A stretch of 64,000 nucleotides of DNA from Isoetes taiwanensis (GCA_021234155.1 JAJEKV010000036.1:11111426-11175425), one strand, 5' to 3'; shown: positions 44,283 to 57,839, counted from the stretch's first letter. The notes: generated from the sequence alone by a model not told the origin. Numbers and translations are program-made.

Positions 44283-46620
44283 GGGGAATGAGGTAAGCAA
44301 GGTTGTGGCTTCTTAAATGGGTGTGTGTTTTAGTGTTCCAGGGTTTTGTTGGGCTCTTTTGTGATAACTCTGTTGTGGTGATTGAAGGTCTTGGCATTTT
44401 GGCGATTGAAGGTTTGTGACTTGAATTGAAGTTTGTTGGAGTTCAGGATGAATTTAGCAGTAGCATGGCATAGAAATATAGACTAGTGGGGTAGATGACA
44501 TTGTAGGAAGCTTGAAAGTTAGTTAAATTTGTGAATGCTAAAGAGAAAGAAAGTTGTTGGTAAGATTGCATTGAAATTGTGGACATGCAGCTGATAATCA
44601 ACAAAATTCAATTAAGGAGTATTGAGATGATCTACTTACTAGATTCGAAGGATTATATGAGAGTTTATGCAGATCACAAAGGAGTAATGATCTTCAAGCA
44701 CATGCTATCTTCTAATTCGAGTGCATAGTGTTTCCTGGGAAGAATTAGTGTAGGCAGATGTGTTGGATATATGGGTGGCATATACTATGATGCCAAAAAA
44801 ATATGTTGGTGCTGTTATATCACATTTTTATAAGAAAGGGGAAAAAAAAGAGGGAATTGTGCAGAAGTGAATCTGGTGTGTTTGTAAGTACTTCCTTAAG
44901 GAGTCTGATTGAGTAATCGTGAAATAACTACTTATACATTAGTTGTTGAGACGACTCTTGGTCATGGGTTTCCGAGAATTCCCATATTGGTTACGGATTT
45001 CTTTCATATGGTTGTCAAGTTGTCCTGTTTAATATTTTCGTACATTTGGAAGTAGTGAAAGTTTGAAACTTAATTATAGAATTGATCTACTTACCAGATT
45101 CGAAGGATTATATGAGAGTTTATGCAGATTACAAAGGAGTAATGATCCTCAAGCACATGCTATCTTCTAATTCATGTGCATAGTGTTTCCTGAGAAGAGT
45201 TGTGTTGGATATATGGGTGGCATATATTATCATGGGAAAAAAATATGTTGGTGCTGTTATATCACATTTTGATAAGAAAGGAAAAAAAAAAAAGGGAATT
45301 GTGCAGAAGTGAATCTGGTGTGTTTGTAAGTACTTCATTAAGGAGTTTGATTAAGTAATCCTGAAAAAGGGGAATGAGGTAAGCAAGGTTGTGGCTTCTT
45401 CAATGGGTGTGTGTTTTAGTGTACGTGGGTTTTGTTGGGCTCTTTTGTGATAACTCTGTTGTGGTGATTGAAGGTCTTGGCATTTTGGCGATTGAAGGTC
45501 TGTGACTTGAATTGAAGTTTGTTGGTGTTCAGGATGAATTTAGCAGTAGCATGGCATAGAAATATAGACTAGTGGGGTAGATGGCATTGTAGGAAGCTTG
45601 AAAGTTAGTTAAATTTGTGAATGCTAAAAAGAAAGAAAGATGTTGGTAAGATTGCATTGAAATTGTGGACATGCAGCTGATAATCAACGAAATTCAATTA
45701 AGGAGTATTGAGATGATCTACTTACTAGATTCGAAGGATTATATGAGAGTTTATGTAGATTACAAAGGAGTAATGATCTTCAAGCACATGCTATCTTCTA
45801 ATTCGAGTGCATAGTGTTTCCTGGGAAGAGTTAGTGTAGGCAGATGTGTTGGATATATGGGTGGCATATACTATGATGCCAAAAAAATATGTTGGTGCTG
45901 TTATATCACATTTTCATAAGAAAAGGGAAAAAAAAGAGGGAATTGTGCAGAAGTGAATCTGGTGTGTTTGTAAGTACTTCCTTAAGGAGTCTGATTGAGT
46001 AATCGTGAAATAACTACTTATACATTAGTTGTTAAGACGACTCTTGGTCATGGGTTTCTGAGAATTCCCATATTGGTTACGGATTTCTTTCATATGGTTG
46101 TCAAGTTGTCCTGTTTAATATTTCGGAAGTAGTGAAAGTTTGAAACTTAATTATAGAATTGATCTACTTATCAGATTCGAAGGATTATATGAGAGTTTAT
46201 GCAGATTACAAAGGAGTAATGATCTTCAAGCATATGCTATCTTCTAATTCATGTGCATAGTGTTTCCTGAGAGGCAGATGTGTTGGATATATGGGTGGCA
46301 TATATTATCATGGGAAAAAAATATGTTGGTGCTGTTATATCACATTTTGATAAGAAAGGGGGGAAAAAAAAGGGAATTGTGCAGAAGTGAATCTGGTGTG
46401 TTTGTAAGTACTTCATTAAGGAGTTTGATTAAGTAATCCTGAAATAACAATTTATACATTAGTTCTTGAGACGACTCTTGGTTATGGATTTCGGAGAATT
46501 CTCATATTGGTTATTGGTTTGTTCCATATGGTTGTCAAGTTCTCCTGTTTAATATCTTTGTATATTTGGAAGTAGTGAAAGTTTGAAACTAATTATAAAA
46601 TTGTGAGGGCTTAAATTTAA
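44283..46620. repeat. Nested tandem repeat, unit about 1086 bp
   Basis: GGGGAATGAGGTAAGCAAGG begins at 44283 and again at 45369, with about 95% identity in between. Inside each unit a subrepeat of about 280 bp (ATCTACTTACTAGATTCGAA...) occurs twice, at about 44629, 45083, 45717 and 46162. No ORF. It leads into the Helitron 5' region and may be part of it. Confidence 0.88.
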
Positions 46621-46835
46621 GGGGATTATTTATATATTGAGCAGTTTGTTTGATGTTGGTGTTGCTTTGTATGTGCAAGGTACGGATTCGAGAATAAGGT
46701 TTCGTGAGTGGTATTGAAAGCGTGCGTGCAGTGGAAGGTGGCTGTTATTTACATTGGTTGGTAAGGTCATGGTATTTTTGGATTGTCATGAGGAAGGTTG
46801 TCCTGGTGAGTTTGCTGGTGTGTTAAACATTCTAG

Positions 46836-48400
46836 GATTTGGGTAGCAGGTAGTAGGTTGGATATTTGTGTGTGTATGCGTGTTTGAAAGGACTGAGTGT
46901 GAGGTTGTAATGCCAAGGTCTAGAGTACAGATTGATTGAAGTTATATATACTTTGCTGATGATGATAGAAGATTGAGGCGAAACGAGTATAGGTGGAAAT
47001 GGTATGCAAATTTGGCTTACAATACCTTTCAGTGTTGACGATGGGCAATGTGTCCATTTGAAAGCTACAAATCCATGCACTTAGATATCGAGCCCGACCC
47101 AGAGTCGTGCAGATTCGACCCAGAGTCGTGCAGATAGTCAGCCCGGCTTTCTCGACTGGCGAGTCGAGAATGCCTCAGCTTGCCAACAATCCAGGAAGTA
47201 CAGGCCTTCTTCTCGACTTGCGAGTCGAGAATTTCTCGGCTCGCGAGGCGAGAACAGGGAGTGTACACTCTGGATTGTTGGCTGGTTGAGGGATTCTCGA
47301 CTCGCGAGTCGAGAATGCATAAAGGCTGCAGCACAAAGAATGCAGAAAGGCGATGCCGGCTCCACTGCATTCTTCAGGTACCTGCTGATAGTCGGAGACA
47401 CTCTCCGTCGACATATCTTGCTCGAATATTGTGAAGGGAAGTGGCCCTGACTGTCTGCAGGTCTCTGGGTCGGGCTTGCTATCTGCAAGTTAGATATACT
47501 TTGTTGATGAGCTTAGAAGATTGAGGCGAAATGAGTATAGGTGCAGATGGTATGCAAATTTGGCTTACAATACCTTTCAGTCTTCACGATGGGCAATGTG
47601 TCCATTTCAAAGCTACAAATCCATGCTGACACCAGGGTTGAGTTTAAGAGTGGCCACAATAGATATTTCTGCTTGATTTTTTAAATTCAAAGATCAAAGC
47701 AACGGACTAAGAGGTGGTCTAGTTGACTAGCGGATTTATAATTGGGCAAAGATGTGAGACGGGATTAAGATCCGAAAGTGTATGAGTGATGAATATAGAC
47801 TCCACTTCTGTTTGGAGACCTTGCTTTGCAAAAACACGGGCTTTCTATCATTGCAAAGGAACAAACCTCAATGCCTGGTCATAGTTTTGTAGCTACTTGA
47901 TGAGATCATATAGATTTTGGTATAAAAACTAACGGTTCATATGTGCAATGGTTTCTGAAGTACATAAAATTATGCACTTTTTGAAACTTACTTAAATTTG
48001 TGACGCCTTAAATTTACGGGGACTATTTATATGTTGAGTAGTTTGTTTGCTGTTGATGTTACTTTGTATGTGCAGGGGACGGCTTGGAGGGTTTCGTGAG
48101 TGGATTTGGGAGCGTGCCGTGCATTGGAGGGTGGCTGGGTGGCTGTCATCTACGTTGTCTGGTAGGTTATGGTATTTTTGGATTGTCATAAGTAAGGTTG
48201 TGTTGGTGAGTCTGCTAGTGTATTAAATATTCTAGGATTTGGGTAGCAGGTAGTAGGTTGAATATTTTTGTGTGTATGCGTGTTCCAAAGAACTGGAGTG
48301 TGAGGTTGCAATGCTAAGGCCTAGAGTAGAGATTGATCCAAGTCAGACATACTCTGCTGATGAGCTTAGAAGATTGAGGCGAAATGAGTATAGGCGGAGA
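46836..48400. repeat. Three copies of the Helitron 5' coding start
   Basis: The leader and first codons of the Helitron ORF (GGGTAGCAGGTAGTAGGTTG ... AGAAGATTGAGGCGAAA) appear at 46836-47060, partly at 47486-47630, and at 48230-48400, where the ORF continues. The first two are abortive duplicates ending in AATGTGTCCATTTnAAAGCTAC. Confidence 0.8.
47077..47489. mobile_element. Palindromic fold-back element (MITE-like)
   Basis: Inserted in a Helitron 5' duplicate. Inverted ends AGCCCGACCCAGAG (47091-47104) and CTCTGGGTCGGGCT (47463-47476). The core has four 22-bp palindromes of type TTCTCGAC..GTCGAGAA at 47149, 47210, 47233 and 47294, spaced 61, 23 and 61 bp, so the core is itself symmetric around 47232. 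No ORF. Confidence 0.8.
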
Positions 48401-50630
48401 TGGTATGCGGAGTTGTCTCAAGAGAGGAGAGATGAGTTGAGGCAGCGGAGAAGGAGTTCGGGTGGTCATCGGGTGGGAGGATTGGGTGGGAGGCATACTG
48501 AGGAGGAGGGTGTGAGTGGGCAGCAGATGCCAAGAGATGTGGAGAGTGTTCTAGAAGTGGTGATTGTGGCAAGCATGGCGGTTATACATTGGCAACGGCG
48601 TATACTAAAGATGCAAGCTCGTCCTATTCCATCTGCTAGTGAATTCATGTGGAACAGATTTTGTGTGCATTATCACATTGCGTTATTGCCTGGTGAGAGT
48701 GAAACCTTCTGTTGCAATCGCGGACGGCGTATCTTACCAAAGCTACCTGAATTGCCTGGTTCGTTGACAGATTTTATGAGGAAGCAGGATTTAGTGCGAA
48801 GAGTCGTGCATTAAATCATCTGTTTGCCTTCACTGAGCTTGGTGTTGCCGGTGGAGAGTTTGTGCAGTTAGGGATGCCATCCTCAGTTGCTTTGATGGGT
48901 AGGACATACCATAAAATACATCCTACGTCAAAACCTGGCCAGTCATTGCATTGGTATATTCATGACAATAGTGAGAGAGAGCGGGTTGCGGAAAGGAAGT
49001 TATTGCCCGTTGCATAGATGACGCGAATAGCAGCGACTCTAGAGGCTGTTAATCCTTACTGTCACATGATAAGGCGAGTGAAGCAAATGCGGTTGGAGTC
49101 CGTGTTCTTGACATTGAATGGGCCAGTTGCGAGTGATGAAGTTGCTGCCATAGTGCATGCAAATTACTCAGTCACAATTAATCCAAGGATAGCGGTTTTT
49201 TGGCTTCACCAGGATCAACGACCAGTTTTTGCAATACCCGCTTATATTTCTAGCTGGGACGGCGGGATGGTTCCCTGATAATGACCAGCAGATGTCGCAG
49301 GTGGATTGGTATAGGTCACGTTTGCTCCATGAGGTGCGGTTTCTTCAGTTAGGGCGTCTGACTTGTGAATACCTTGTGGATATGTATTCTAGGGTCGAAG
49401 AAGAAAGGCTGAATTTCTTGGCAACTAATGGATGTGAGAGGTCGAGGTCTATGGTTGACAATTCAAATGTTGAGGAGGATGATGATTTTATTGAGAACCA
49501 GGGTGGGCAGTATGTCCGACGGTCGCTCCCTTCGTCTTTTATTGGTTCTAGGCAATGGTGCTCGGTCCAGATTGCGGATGCTTTAGCTCTTGCAAGAGTG
49601 AAGGGGCCTCCTAGCCTGTTTATTACAATGACTACAAATCCGGATTGGCCAGAGATCAAGGCAGTGTTGCGCGTTGGGCAAACTGCTGCAGATGTTCCAA
49701 TTATTGTTGTCAGGTCTTTCCATGCTCGTTTCTAATCTTTGAAGGATTTCTTGCGTTCTTATGTTGGTCCGCTTGCGTATATGATCCATGTTATAGAATT
49801 CCAGAAACGTGGGCTGCCTCATGGCCATATTGTACTTAAAATAGAACATGAGATTCCATTTGAGGTCATTGACTTGCTAATATCCGCTGAGATTCCAGAA
49901 AATGATGAGGTGCTTGCTCAAATGGTACGAAAATATATGGTGCACAATCACTCTGAACGATGCTCTAAGGATGGGGCATGCTGTTGGCATTATCCTCGAG
50001 ACTACAAGAACACATTTGGACTCGAAGGGTTATGTGCAGTATCGAAGAAGGAAAGTTGAAGATAGATATGTTGTGTCATACTCACCTTTCCTGTTAAAGC
50101 AGTTTGATTGTCATATCAATGTTGATGTTGTTTCGACTGTTCATATCTTCATGTATCTATACAGCTATATTTATAAAGGTTTTGACAAGGTGGAGTATCG
50201 AATTGATCGTGAACGACAATTTGATGATGAGATACGTGATTACCAAAGTGCAAGGTATCTATCGTCAACTGAGGCAGGATGGCGAATACTAAAGTTTCAT
50301 GTCACAGAAAAGTATCCTGGTGTTAAGTGTCTTTCACTTCATCATCAACAAAGAACGAGTAGATCATATAGGAGGCCCAACAGCGCTTCGTTGCTTGATC
50401 GTTATTTCTTGAGGCCTCCTGCTATAGAATTCTCGGAGCTAACCTATCTTCAGTACTATGAACAATACAACTTTGTATCCTGTAGAGATAGAACATATAC
50501 TGATGGTGATCACCTTGAACTAGCTAGGCCGCAGCTTCCTAGGAACATAGTTCGGAAGAGAAGTAAGCGAAGCTTTATTTGTAGAATAAGGTTGGTGATG
50601 CCACGTGAGGGGGAGCTATTCTATTTGTGA
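48312..50630 (+). pseudogene. Helitron Rep region
   Basis: Starts MLRPRVEIDPSQTYSADELR and RRNEYRRRWYAEL (typical Helitron N-terminus). Pieces in several frames continue: HLFAFTELG, GRTYHKIHP, VFLTLNGP, FLQLGRLTCEYLVDMYSR, SLFITMTTNPDWPEI, EFQKRGLPHGHIVL (HUH motif, here HGH), CSKDGACCWHYPRD, and MYLYSYIYKGFDK holding the catalytic-type tyrosines. The Rep HUH nuclease nicks DNA for rolling-circle transposition. At least five frameshifts or stops, so inactive as read. Confidence 0.9.
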
Positions 50631-52379
50631 CAGTTGCTGCTGCATACTCAGCGAGGTGTTGGGAAGACTTAAAGAAGTATAATGGGACTACCTATGATAC
50701 CTATCAAGAAGTGGTAACTGTTATGGGTTTATTGCATGATAGATCAGAGCCAGTTGTGACAATGCAAGAGGCAGTGTTGGCGTTGCAAACGCCGTCGCAG
50801 TTGCATTTCCTTTTTGCATTGCTTATCCTTGATGGCGCTCCGGCAAGTGAGTTGTGGTCGAATTTTCATGATGAGCTGATAAAGGACTTCCATGATATTT
50901 CAGAGACAGGCACTTTGCTTGCAGAGCAGCAAGCTCTTTTGTGCATTGAAAATGTGCTTGTGCAACATGGCTCTAGTGTTGCTGGCTTTGGGATGCCTGA
51001 AATCCACATTCGGTCACAGCTAGTGTTGCAAGAGCTATCAAAGTTTCCTCACCATAGATCTTACATAGAAGAGTAAAAAAAGATGCGTGATAAGATGAAC
51101 ATGAATCAAAGACGAATATATGATTATGTTCAGAAGACGCTGCATGGGCCAGGGATAAAAAGACATGTGTTTATTGATGGGAAAGCTGGTACAGGTAAGA
51201 CTTTCCTACTCAATGCTATATGTTTGTTAATCAGAGGGTCCCAGCTTGATTGTTTTGCCCCGCAACAACCGCATTGGCTGGCCTTATTATACCCGTGAGG
51301 GAAAAATCAAGCGCACTCATTGTTTCAAATTCCTCAGAATCGAGAATAGTGTTGCCGTGCGCCGACTATTGAGGCCACGCCCGAGAAAGCGAAGCTTGCT
51401 GATTGAATGCCATTTAATCATTTGGGATGAATTTGCGATGGCAAATAGAGTCACATTGAATCGCAAAGTGTGATTCTACAGGAATTGTGTAGAAATGATG
51501 TTCCATTTGGAGGAAAATGCTTTGTGGCTGCAGGCGACTTTAGGTAGATAGCGCCCATAGTACCAGGTGCAGGGAGAAGTGCAACAGTAGCTGCTTTTAT
51601 TAAATCATCTGAGATTTGGAGAGCATTTATTATTCACAAGTTAGATGAATCGGTTAGAAATGCTGCGGACCCAGAGTTAATAACATTAGTGTCGTCCATA
51701 GGTGAGAATTGGCAATCAGATGTTGTGACATTTGATTTGTTTTCCACAACAACATCTATGGAAGAGGCACGGGAATTCTTATACCCGGCAGATATTGTTT
51801 GTAGACCAACTTTGTGTGAAAGAAGAGCATTTTTATCTCCATTAAATGTGCATGTGGATGAGTTTAACATGTCTATTCTTGATCGTATGCCAGGTCTGGA
51901 AAAGTTCATAGTTATGATCACCCGACTTTGCCCAAACACACGCTTTGTCTTAAAGTAGGAGCTGTGTGTCAAATTATGAGATTGTTGGATGCGAGTAAAG
52001 GGCTTGTGAAGAATGCTAGAGTTGTTATACACGAAATGCACAACAGATTTGTGACTGTCTGGCTTCTTGGACATGAGGACACGAGCTCAGAAAATATACA
52101 TGCGATTTGTCGGGCAGATTTCTTTCACCAGCCAGCACGCTGCCCTTTTACAATACATAGACATCAGCTGCCGCTCAAGCTGGCATACTCAACGACATTC
52201 CACAGTTGTCTTGGCCTAACATAATAGTCCTGGATTTGCGAACAAATGTGTTTGCTCATGGGCAATTGTACACGGCATTGACAAGAATACGAACTAGAGA
52301 AGATGCGCTGATCCTACAGAATGAGGCATTGGCATCTGTAACGACTAGAAATGTTGTTTTTAGAGAATTGCTTGAATAG
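50631..52379 (+). pseudogene. Helitron helicase (PIF1-like)
   Basis: 50627-51076 is the linker with EDLKKYNGTTYDTYQE. The helicase then shows MNMNQRRIYDYVQ, Walker A GKAGTGKTFLLNA (about 51178-51220), Walker B LLIECHLIIWDEFAM, FVAAGDFR, IHKLDESVRN, LFSTTTSMEEAREFLYPADI, GAVCQIMRLLDASKGLVKNARV and finally GQLYTALTRI near 52260. The stop is at 52377. Several shifts and a stop. An inverted partial copy exists at 56740-57136. Confidence 0.9.
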
Positions 52380-52612
52380 TTGGTAATTTTTTTTGGCCAT
52401 TATGTGTGTTGGAATTTTGATAACTTTAATTGTGTTCTGAAAAAGTGTGTTCGTTGTGGGCTGACCTGTTCGTGTGTGCATAATGATGAGGTATCCCTTG
52501 ATGTGATCTCTTCTATTGTATATGTAAAGATTTTTATTTTGAGGAAATGTTGCAGTACAAATGATGCTGAAAACATAGGAAGTGGGAGAACAATTTGTCC
52601 ATTGGTTCAATT

Positions 52613-54576
52613 AACTCCTTACCAAGCAAATTGGACAATTAAAGTAAAAGTAATGTGGAAAGGACCTTTACGAGAGTTTGAGAACAGGCGAAGACCAGGC
52701 AAGGGGAAATTGTTTAATGTGGAGCTAAGAGACAAGGATGTATGCAAATTTGAATTGATTGGATTCTTACTTCCCTTGCTTTATGAATATTTAGAGAGTC
52801 GTCTTAATATATAGAGGGAACGGAAATTCAAGCAACAATGTTTGACGAGGCAGCTGACAAATTCTACAACAGACTTGAGTTGATGAAGGTAGGTTATAGG
52901 TTGATGCATAAATTGGGGATTATGTCATGAATAGAGGTAGTCGTTGAAGTTCTTTGTGGACATGTAGGTGTATTACATCTCTAAAGGAGTTGTTCGGCCT
53001 GCGAACAAACGATATACAACCGTAAACCATGACTATCAGATAACGCTTGATGCACAATCAATAATTGAAGTTGCCAGTGATGGGACTGCGGAGGTGGGAA
53101 ACTCAATGGAGCAGAAGTTTGCAAAAGTAGATGAATTGCACAAGTACCTTGATGGGAAAGTGGTGTTTGGTACATGAAATACTTTTCGATTTGTTTGTTA
53201 TGTTATTGAGATAGAATACATTGCATAATTTCTCCTGCTTGCAGATGTCATTGGAATTGTTTGCTCAGTCTCTGTATCAGAAACTGTTCATAGGAAATAT
53301 GATAAGCAAGATGTTTTAAAACGTACCATCAGCCTCCTTGATGAAAGGTATTGTATTTTATGAATACATCGTGTGGATATTTTCTAACAAAGGAAACATA
53401 TTCCAGTGGAAAAAGTGTAAATGTGAGCCTACGGGGAGATCTTGCTGTGAATGAAGGAGAGAAGCTGTCGCAAATGTTGTGTGACATCCCAATAGTAATA
53501 CTGACTCGTGTTCGAGCTAGCAAATTTCGAGGTTCTACTAATACTATTGATTGAATTAAATTGCTGATTGAAACTGCTGATTACATAGTGTCTTACGCAG
53601 GTGTCTCTTTGTCAACAACAAATAAAACAATGATGGAATTAAATCCAAACACCGCTCACATCGCCTTTTACGTGGGTATGGGTTACGTGACTTCCCTTTA
53701 AATATTGTAGCATGCTAATTCAATCACACTAAAGGTATGAGCAAGAGGGACGTAAGTGTACAACGACGCCGGCAGTACATTGCATGATCGTGCATTTGTA
53801 TCGACATATTATAACCTTCCGCTGGGGATGGGCGTGTAGGTTGTTAGTATGAGGTATGCTTGATTCCTTGCTTTTTGCGCCGCTTATTCTAAGTCGCTTC
53901 TTGTGAAGATTGAGTACTTCAATGTTCGCGACGTGCATAACGCTTATTGATCCAAACCAGCCAATGTGGTATGAGGCATGTGCAAGATGCAAGAAGAAGG
54001 TAAGTGTTTAGAATCGAATTTTGGTGCGAAAAATGTGGGGCTGACTCTTGAACCATTAAAGAGGTGAGAGAGATCTGATTTACCAATTGGTTTGAATGGA
54101 TGTGTGATGTCATTGTTATGATCAGGTATATATTCCATGCAATGTTGGGAGATGCAACAGGAGAAATTGTAGTTACTATCTTCAATAATGAAGGAGAACA
54201 AATCTTAGGGCAGACTGCAGATGAGATGTCAAAAATCAGGGATAATGTAAGATAAGATTGGGGTGAGATTCTGCTGATAATTTTGTGATAGAAATTAACA
54301 GGTTATCGATTGCAGGAGAATAATCAACAAGCATATTATTCTCTCTTTATGGAGCACCTTTGGATTAGCAAAATATTCCGACTAAGCGTAGTTCAGACAG
54401 AATACAATGGATTCAAGAGTCACAAAGTTGCGGTTCGTGAAGTCACAGCTATAGATTGGGAAGCTGAATCTGAGGTTGTCATAGACGGAATAAAAAGGTC
54501 TAAAATGAGATTGCCGGTCCCAATGGGAGGAGAGTTTAATCAGTTCAGCTTGGAATCTCCAGTGGACAATGTATAG
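52613..54576 (+). pseudogene. RPA1-like gene next to the Helitron
   Basis: Exon-like blocks with matching splice phases: LTPYQANWTIKVKVMWKG and GKLFNVELRDKD (52610-52738), TEIQATMFDEAADKFYNRLELMK (to 52887), VYYISKGVVRPANKRYTTVN (52967-53170), DVIGIVCSVSVSE and LKRTISLLDE (from 53245), SGKSVNVSLRGDL and IVILTRVRASKFRG. Later blocks: PMWYEACARCKKK (zinc site), YIFHAMLGDATGEIVVTIFN, and 54310-54576 with FMEHLWISKIFRLSV. This is the DNA-binding domain A/B and C order of replication protein A 70. Plant Helitrons often carry RPA1-like genes. Parts around 53560-53900 are unclear, so it may be decayed. Confidence 0.75.
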
Positions 54577-56739
54577 TTATCGTTTGCATAAAGGAGCTGC
54601 AGCTCTGCTGTGGTCGATCTAAGTAAGTAGTTAATTTGAAATTGATATTATGTCATCTATTAGAAACTTTGACTTTTTGTTGTGAAGTTGTCTTTGTGTT
54701 TGAGATTTTGTTCTCAAGCTCTATGTGTTTTCTTTATGAAGCTGCTTCCATTTTCAAATACATGAAGTAATCTTCCGGCTTTTAGTTAAGATCCACCTAG
54801 GCTAATAATGTATGTCTACCTTATCAGTCTGATGCAAAATGTTAATAGCTCTTTCAAAAGATATGTGATAATTTAGACAAGGAAGACGAAGTTGTCCCGA
54901 AAAGGTTGGGAAGGAAATTATACGAATTCTTGAAATAGAAAGAAGTCTTAACTTATTGAATAGTTAAATGTTCGTGAGACTTCGAATGGTAGACAGTAGA
55001 TTTTGGTTAATTAGTAATAGCGAGAGGTACTTATATGAAGTCATTTGGATGATAATATTCTAGTCTGTATCCATGATTAAACTTACACGTGAAACTTATT
55101 GCTAATATTTGTTACTGAAATGATGTTTAACAAGTGATAAATCTATTGATGGCATTGCAACTGGTAAATTTAGTGGTGGTATTTGTCAACGAAGTGATGT
55201 GTATGATAACGTGTTTGAGAAAAAGACTGGTAAGTTATAGGTTAGTTTTAGACGACCTGTGCGAGATTACTGGTATGCTTGAATAGTGAAGAGCTACATC
55301 ACAGTGGATTTCAACATTCCATCGTTGGAATTGTGCTTTGAAAAGCATGGCAAGACAGAGAAGGTTCATATGAAGGCAGGATTAGGAGTGACATAGCTGG
55401 GGTCAGTAAGTTGGAGGTGGAGAATATATTGCGGAAGGCAAAGCTGGTGTCTATTATAGCGATGCTTTGGAGTTTACACGCTGAATATGAACCTCAGTAC
55501 ATGGACCATATTGAAGACGGAAATGCTCAAGCTCAGAAACAATTTTCAAGTTCTACGGTGGCACAGAAGACTGCTGAGGCTTTGCAGTCCAAAGATGACG
55601 ACATGGAACACTCAAATAAGTTACAAAATAGAAAGTAGTTACAATGTCATTCTTATGAGAAAAGAACAAGGGAATTTGAACAGAAACTGACTGATTGACA
55701 TTGAGGAATGAATAAGTTCTCTGGAAACAATAATGAGAAAGATCATGGTGCAATAAATGCAGAGTGTGATGATAAGATGATTCAAGATTCAGAAGCATTT
55801 GATTGTAGTAACAAAGTGAAAGAGGAAGAATTGCTGGTAATAAAAGAAGTGTTATTAGAGCAATGTCTAACTTCAGAAGATAAAGCAAAGATAGCATTGT
55901 CTAAGGCTATTCAATTAGATGGAGAATTTGGAAGCAATGCAGAACTTCTAAGGGAATGCCGGGTTAGTAGATTTGAAGCTCTCACACATGCGATGTTCTC
56001 AATGTTTCATGCACGTCTTACCTTTGTTTTTGTATATTCTTTAAATAGACATTCCATCTGAATTACTTGTGAAAAGTTTGTTTTTATTTTGCATTTTCGT
56101 GGCCATTGCAATACTGTGGTTTGGTGGTAAGAGCTGTTAAATATGTTGCATACAATTTCAAGCGTATTCTGTGGGAAACTGTGGGAAACTCTAAACTGTG
56201 GGAAACTCTAAAAAAGATGCTGGTTATGAAGGTGTATTCTCTTAGATTGAACTCACACTGAGTATATGCTGCAATAAACATATTGTATGGATGCAAGTTC
56301 TCGCCAGGGATTTGATCTAATATAGGATAGAAAAATATAGCGATTTCGTGCCTCTATGCGATTTCACAGCTTCAAATCTCTACATATTCTTTACATTTCA
56401 TTAACTATTTGGCATATATTCTCAGTTTTTATAATGGATATCTGGTTATTGTATCATAGTGAGCAATGGGTCTATTGGGTATTCTATATGCATACACAAG
56501 TATTAGGATGCCAGCACAAAGGGGGGTTTGAATGATATTTAGTTGTTTAACAAATCATTTAAACATTTTAAACATTTAAACACATTATGATAGTTGCCTT
56601 TTTGTATGGAATGATTTGATGATATGGGATTTTAGTTTTTTGTTTTATGAATGTTTTCTACCTTATGTTTGCAGGGCATAAAGTTCGTATAGAGTTGCAA
56701 GGCAAAATCGGGTGATCATAGCTGTGAATGAACTTATTT
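54577..56739. other. Helitron-flanking sequence; unassigned ORFs
   Basis: Two plus-strand ORFs, 55411-55638 (MEVENILRKAKLVSIIAML) and 55708-56061 (NAECDDKMIQDSEAFDC, EELLVIKEVLLEQCLTSEDK), are Glu/Lys-rich and may be exons of one decayed gene; I recognise no family. The rest is AT-rich without a gene. A short GTGGGAAACTCTAAAC duplication lies at 56171-56210. Confidence 0.4.
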
Positions 56740-57136
56740 CCGCCAAGACCACTTGTGTGAATTACTTGGTCGTCTTCAGCTATGGAATCTTGAGAATAAT
56801 ATCTCGTTTCAAGACGTCGCATACGATCAAGAATGCTTTCTTCTTACGCAAGGTTGGTCTACAAAGAATGTCTGTCGAGTATAAGAATTCCCGTGCCTTT
56901 TCCATACATGTTGTTGTGCAAAACAAATCAAATGTCACAATGTCTGACTGTCAATTCTCACCTATGGATGACACTAATGTTACTAACTTTGGGTCCGCAA
57001 CATTTCCAACCGATTCATCTAACTTGTGAATAATAAATGCTCTGCAAATCTCAGATGATTTAATAGAAGCAGCTATTGTTGCACTTCTCCCTGCAGCTGG
57101 TACTATGGGTGTAAACAAATAGACATGTTCGTCCAA
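56740..57136 (-). pseudogene. Inverted Helitron helicase fragment
   Basis: On the minus strand it reads IVPAAGRSATIAASIKSSEI, RAFIIHKLDESVGNVADPKL and VTLVSSIGENWQSD, matching 51550-51950 of the Helitron at roughly 90%. It lies about 5 kb away in opposite orientation, so the intervening region could form a large inverted pair. Probably from a second Helitron copy. Confidence 0.85.
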
Positions 57137-57839
57137 TTCTTATTTATTTATCCAATTCATTCTCTAAGAAATGTTTGAGTTTCCCATACCAACAAGTCTA
57201 CGAAACTAGTTAGAAACGGTATTACCTGGCCTTTAGCTTTGTCGTGATGATTTGAAATAATGCCCAATGTGCACAATAAGGAGGTGATATATTTGACAAA
57301 ATTTCTTGAGTGCACACAACATTTTAGATCTATAACTAACTGATCTTACTCTAACGCGCTCAACTGCTCCTGTTCCTTGGTTCGATTTGGGAAAAATTGG
57401 GATAGGGATCTAATTTGCTGCTTCAAATTAGCACCCTCATTCTGGGCAATCGAGTTTGACTAGGTGTCTCCTAACTAATTAATTAATTAGCTTAATTAAC
57501 TTAATTAGGTAATTAACCTTTAATTAAACCCTTATTCTTTATGGTTAACTCCGTAGATTACATACCCCCATGATGGCATATCCTCGGCCCGTGACGTGTC
57601 CATATATTTATACATACACCGTATAATTATGTGGAACATCACAACATCTTTAGCTTTTTATTAAAAAAAAAATTCTGTTTGAGAGTAAGAGTTGGTTTTA
57701 TCATTAATTATAAAGATTCAAGTACAAAGCATCACACATGGTTGAGAAGACTGTGTCATGATGAGAAAATTATAGTGAGAGATCACTATAGGAAATACAT
57801 AGCATAGCATCACTATCTTCAAAATGCCATAGTATAAGC
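57137..57839. other. AT-rich spacer
   Basis: No gene. Contains a TTAATTAA-rich palindromic run at 57474-57530 and the 3' flank of the minus-strand gene. Confidence 0.5.
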
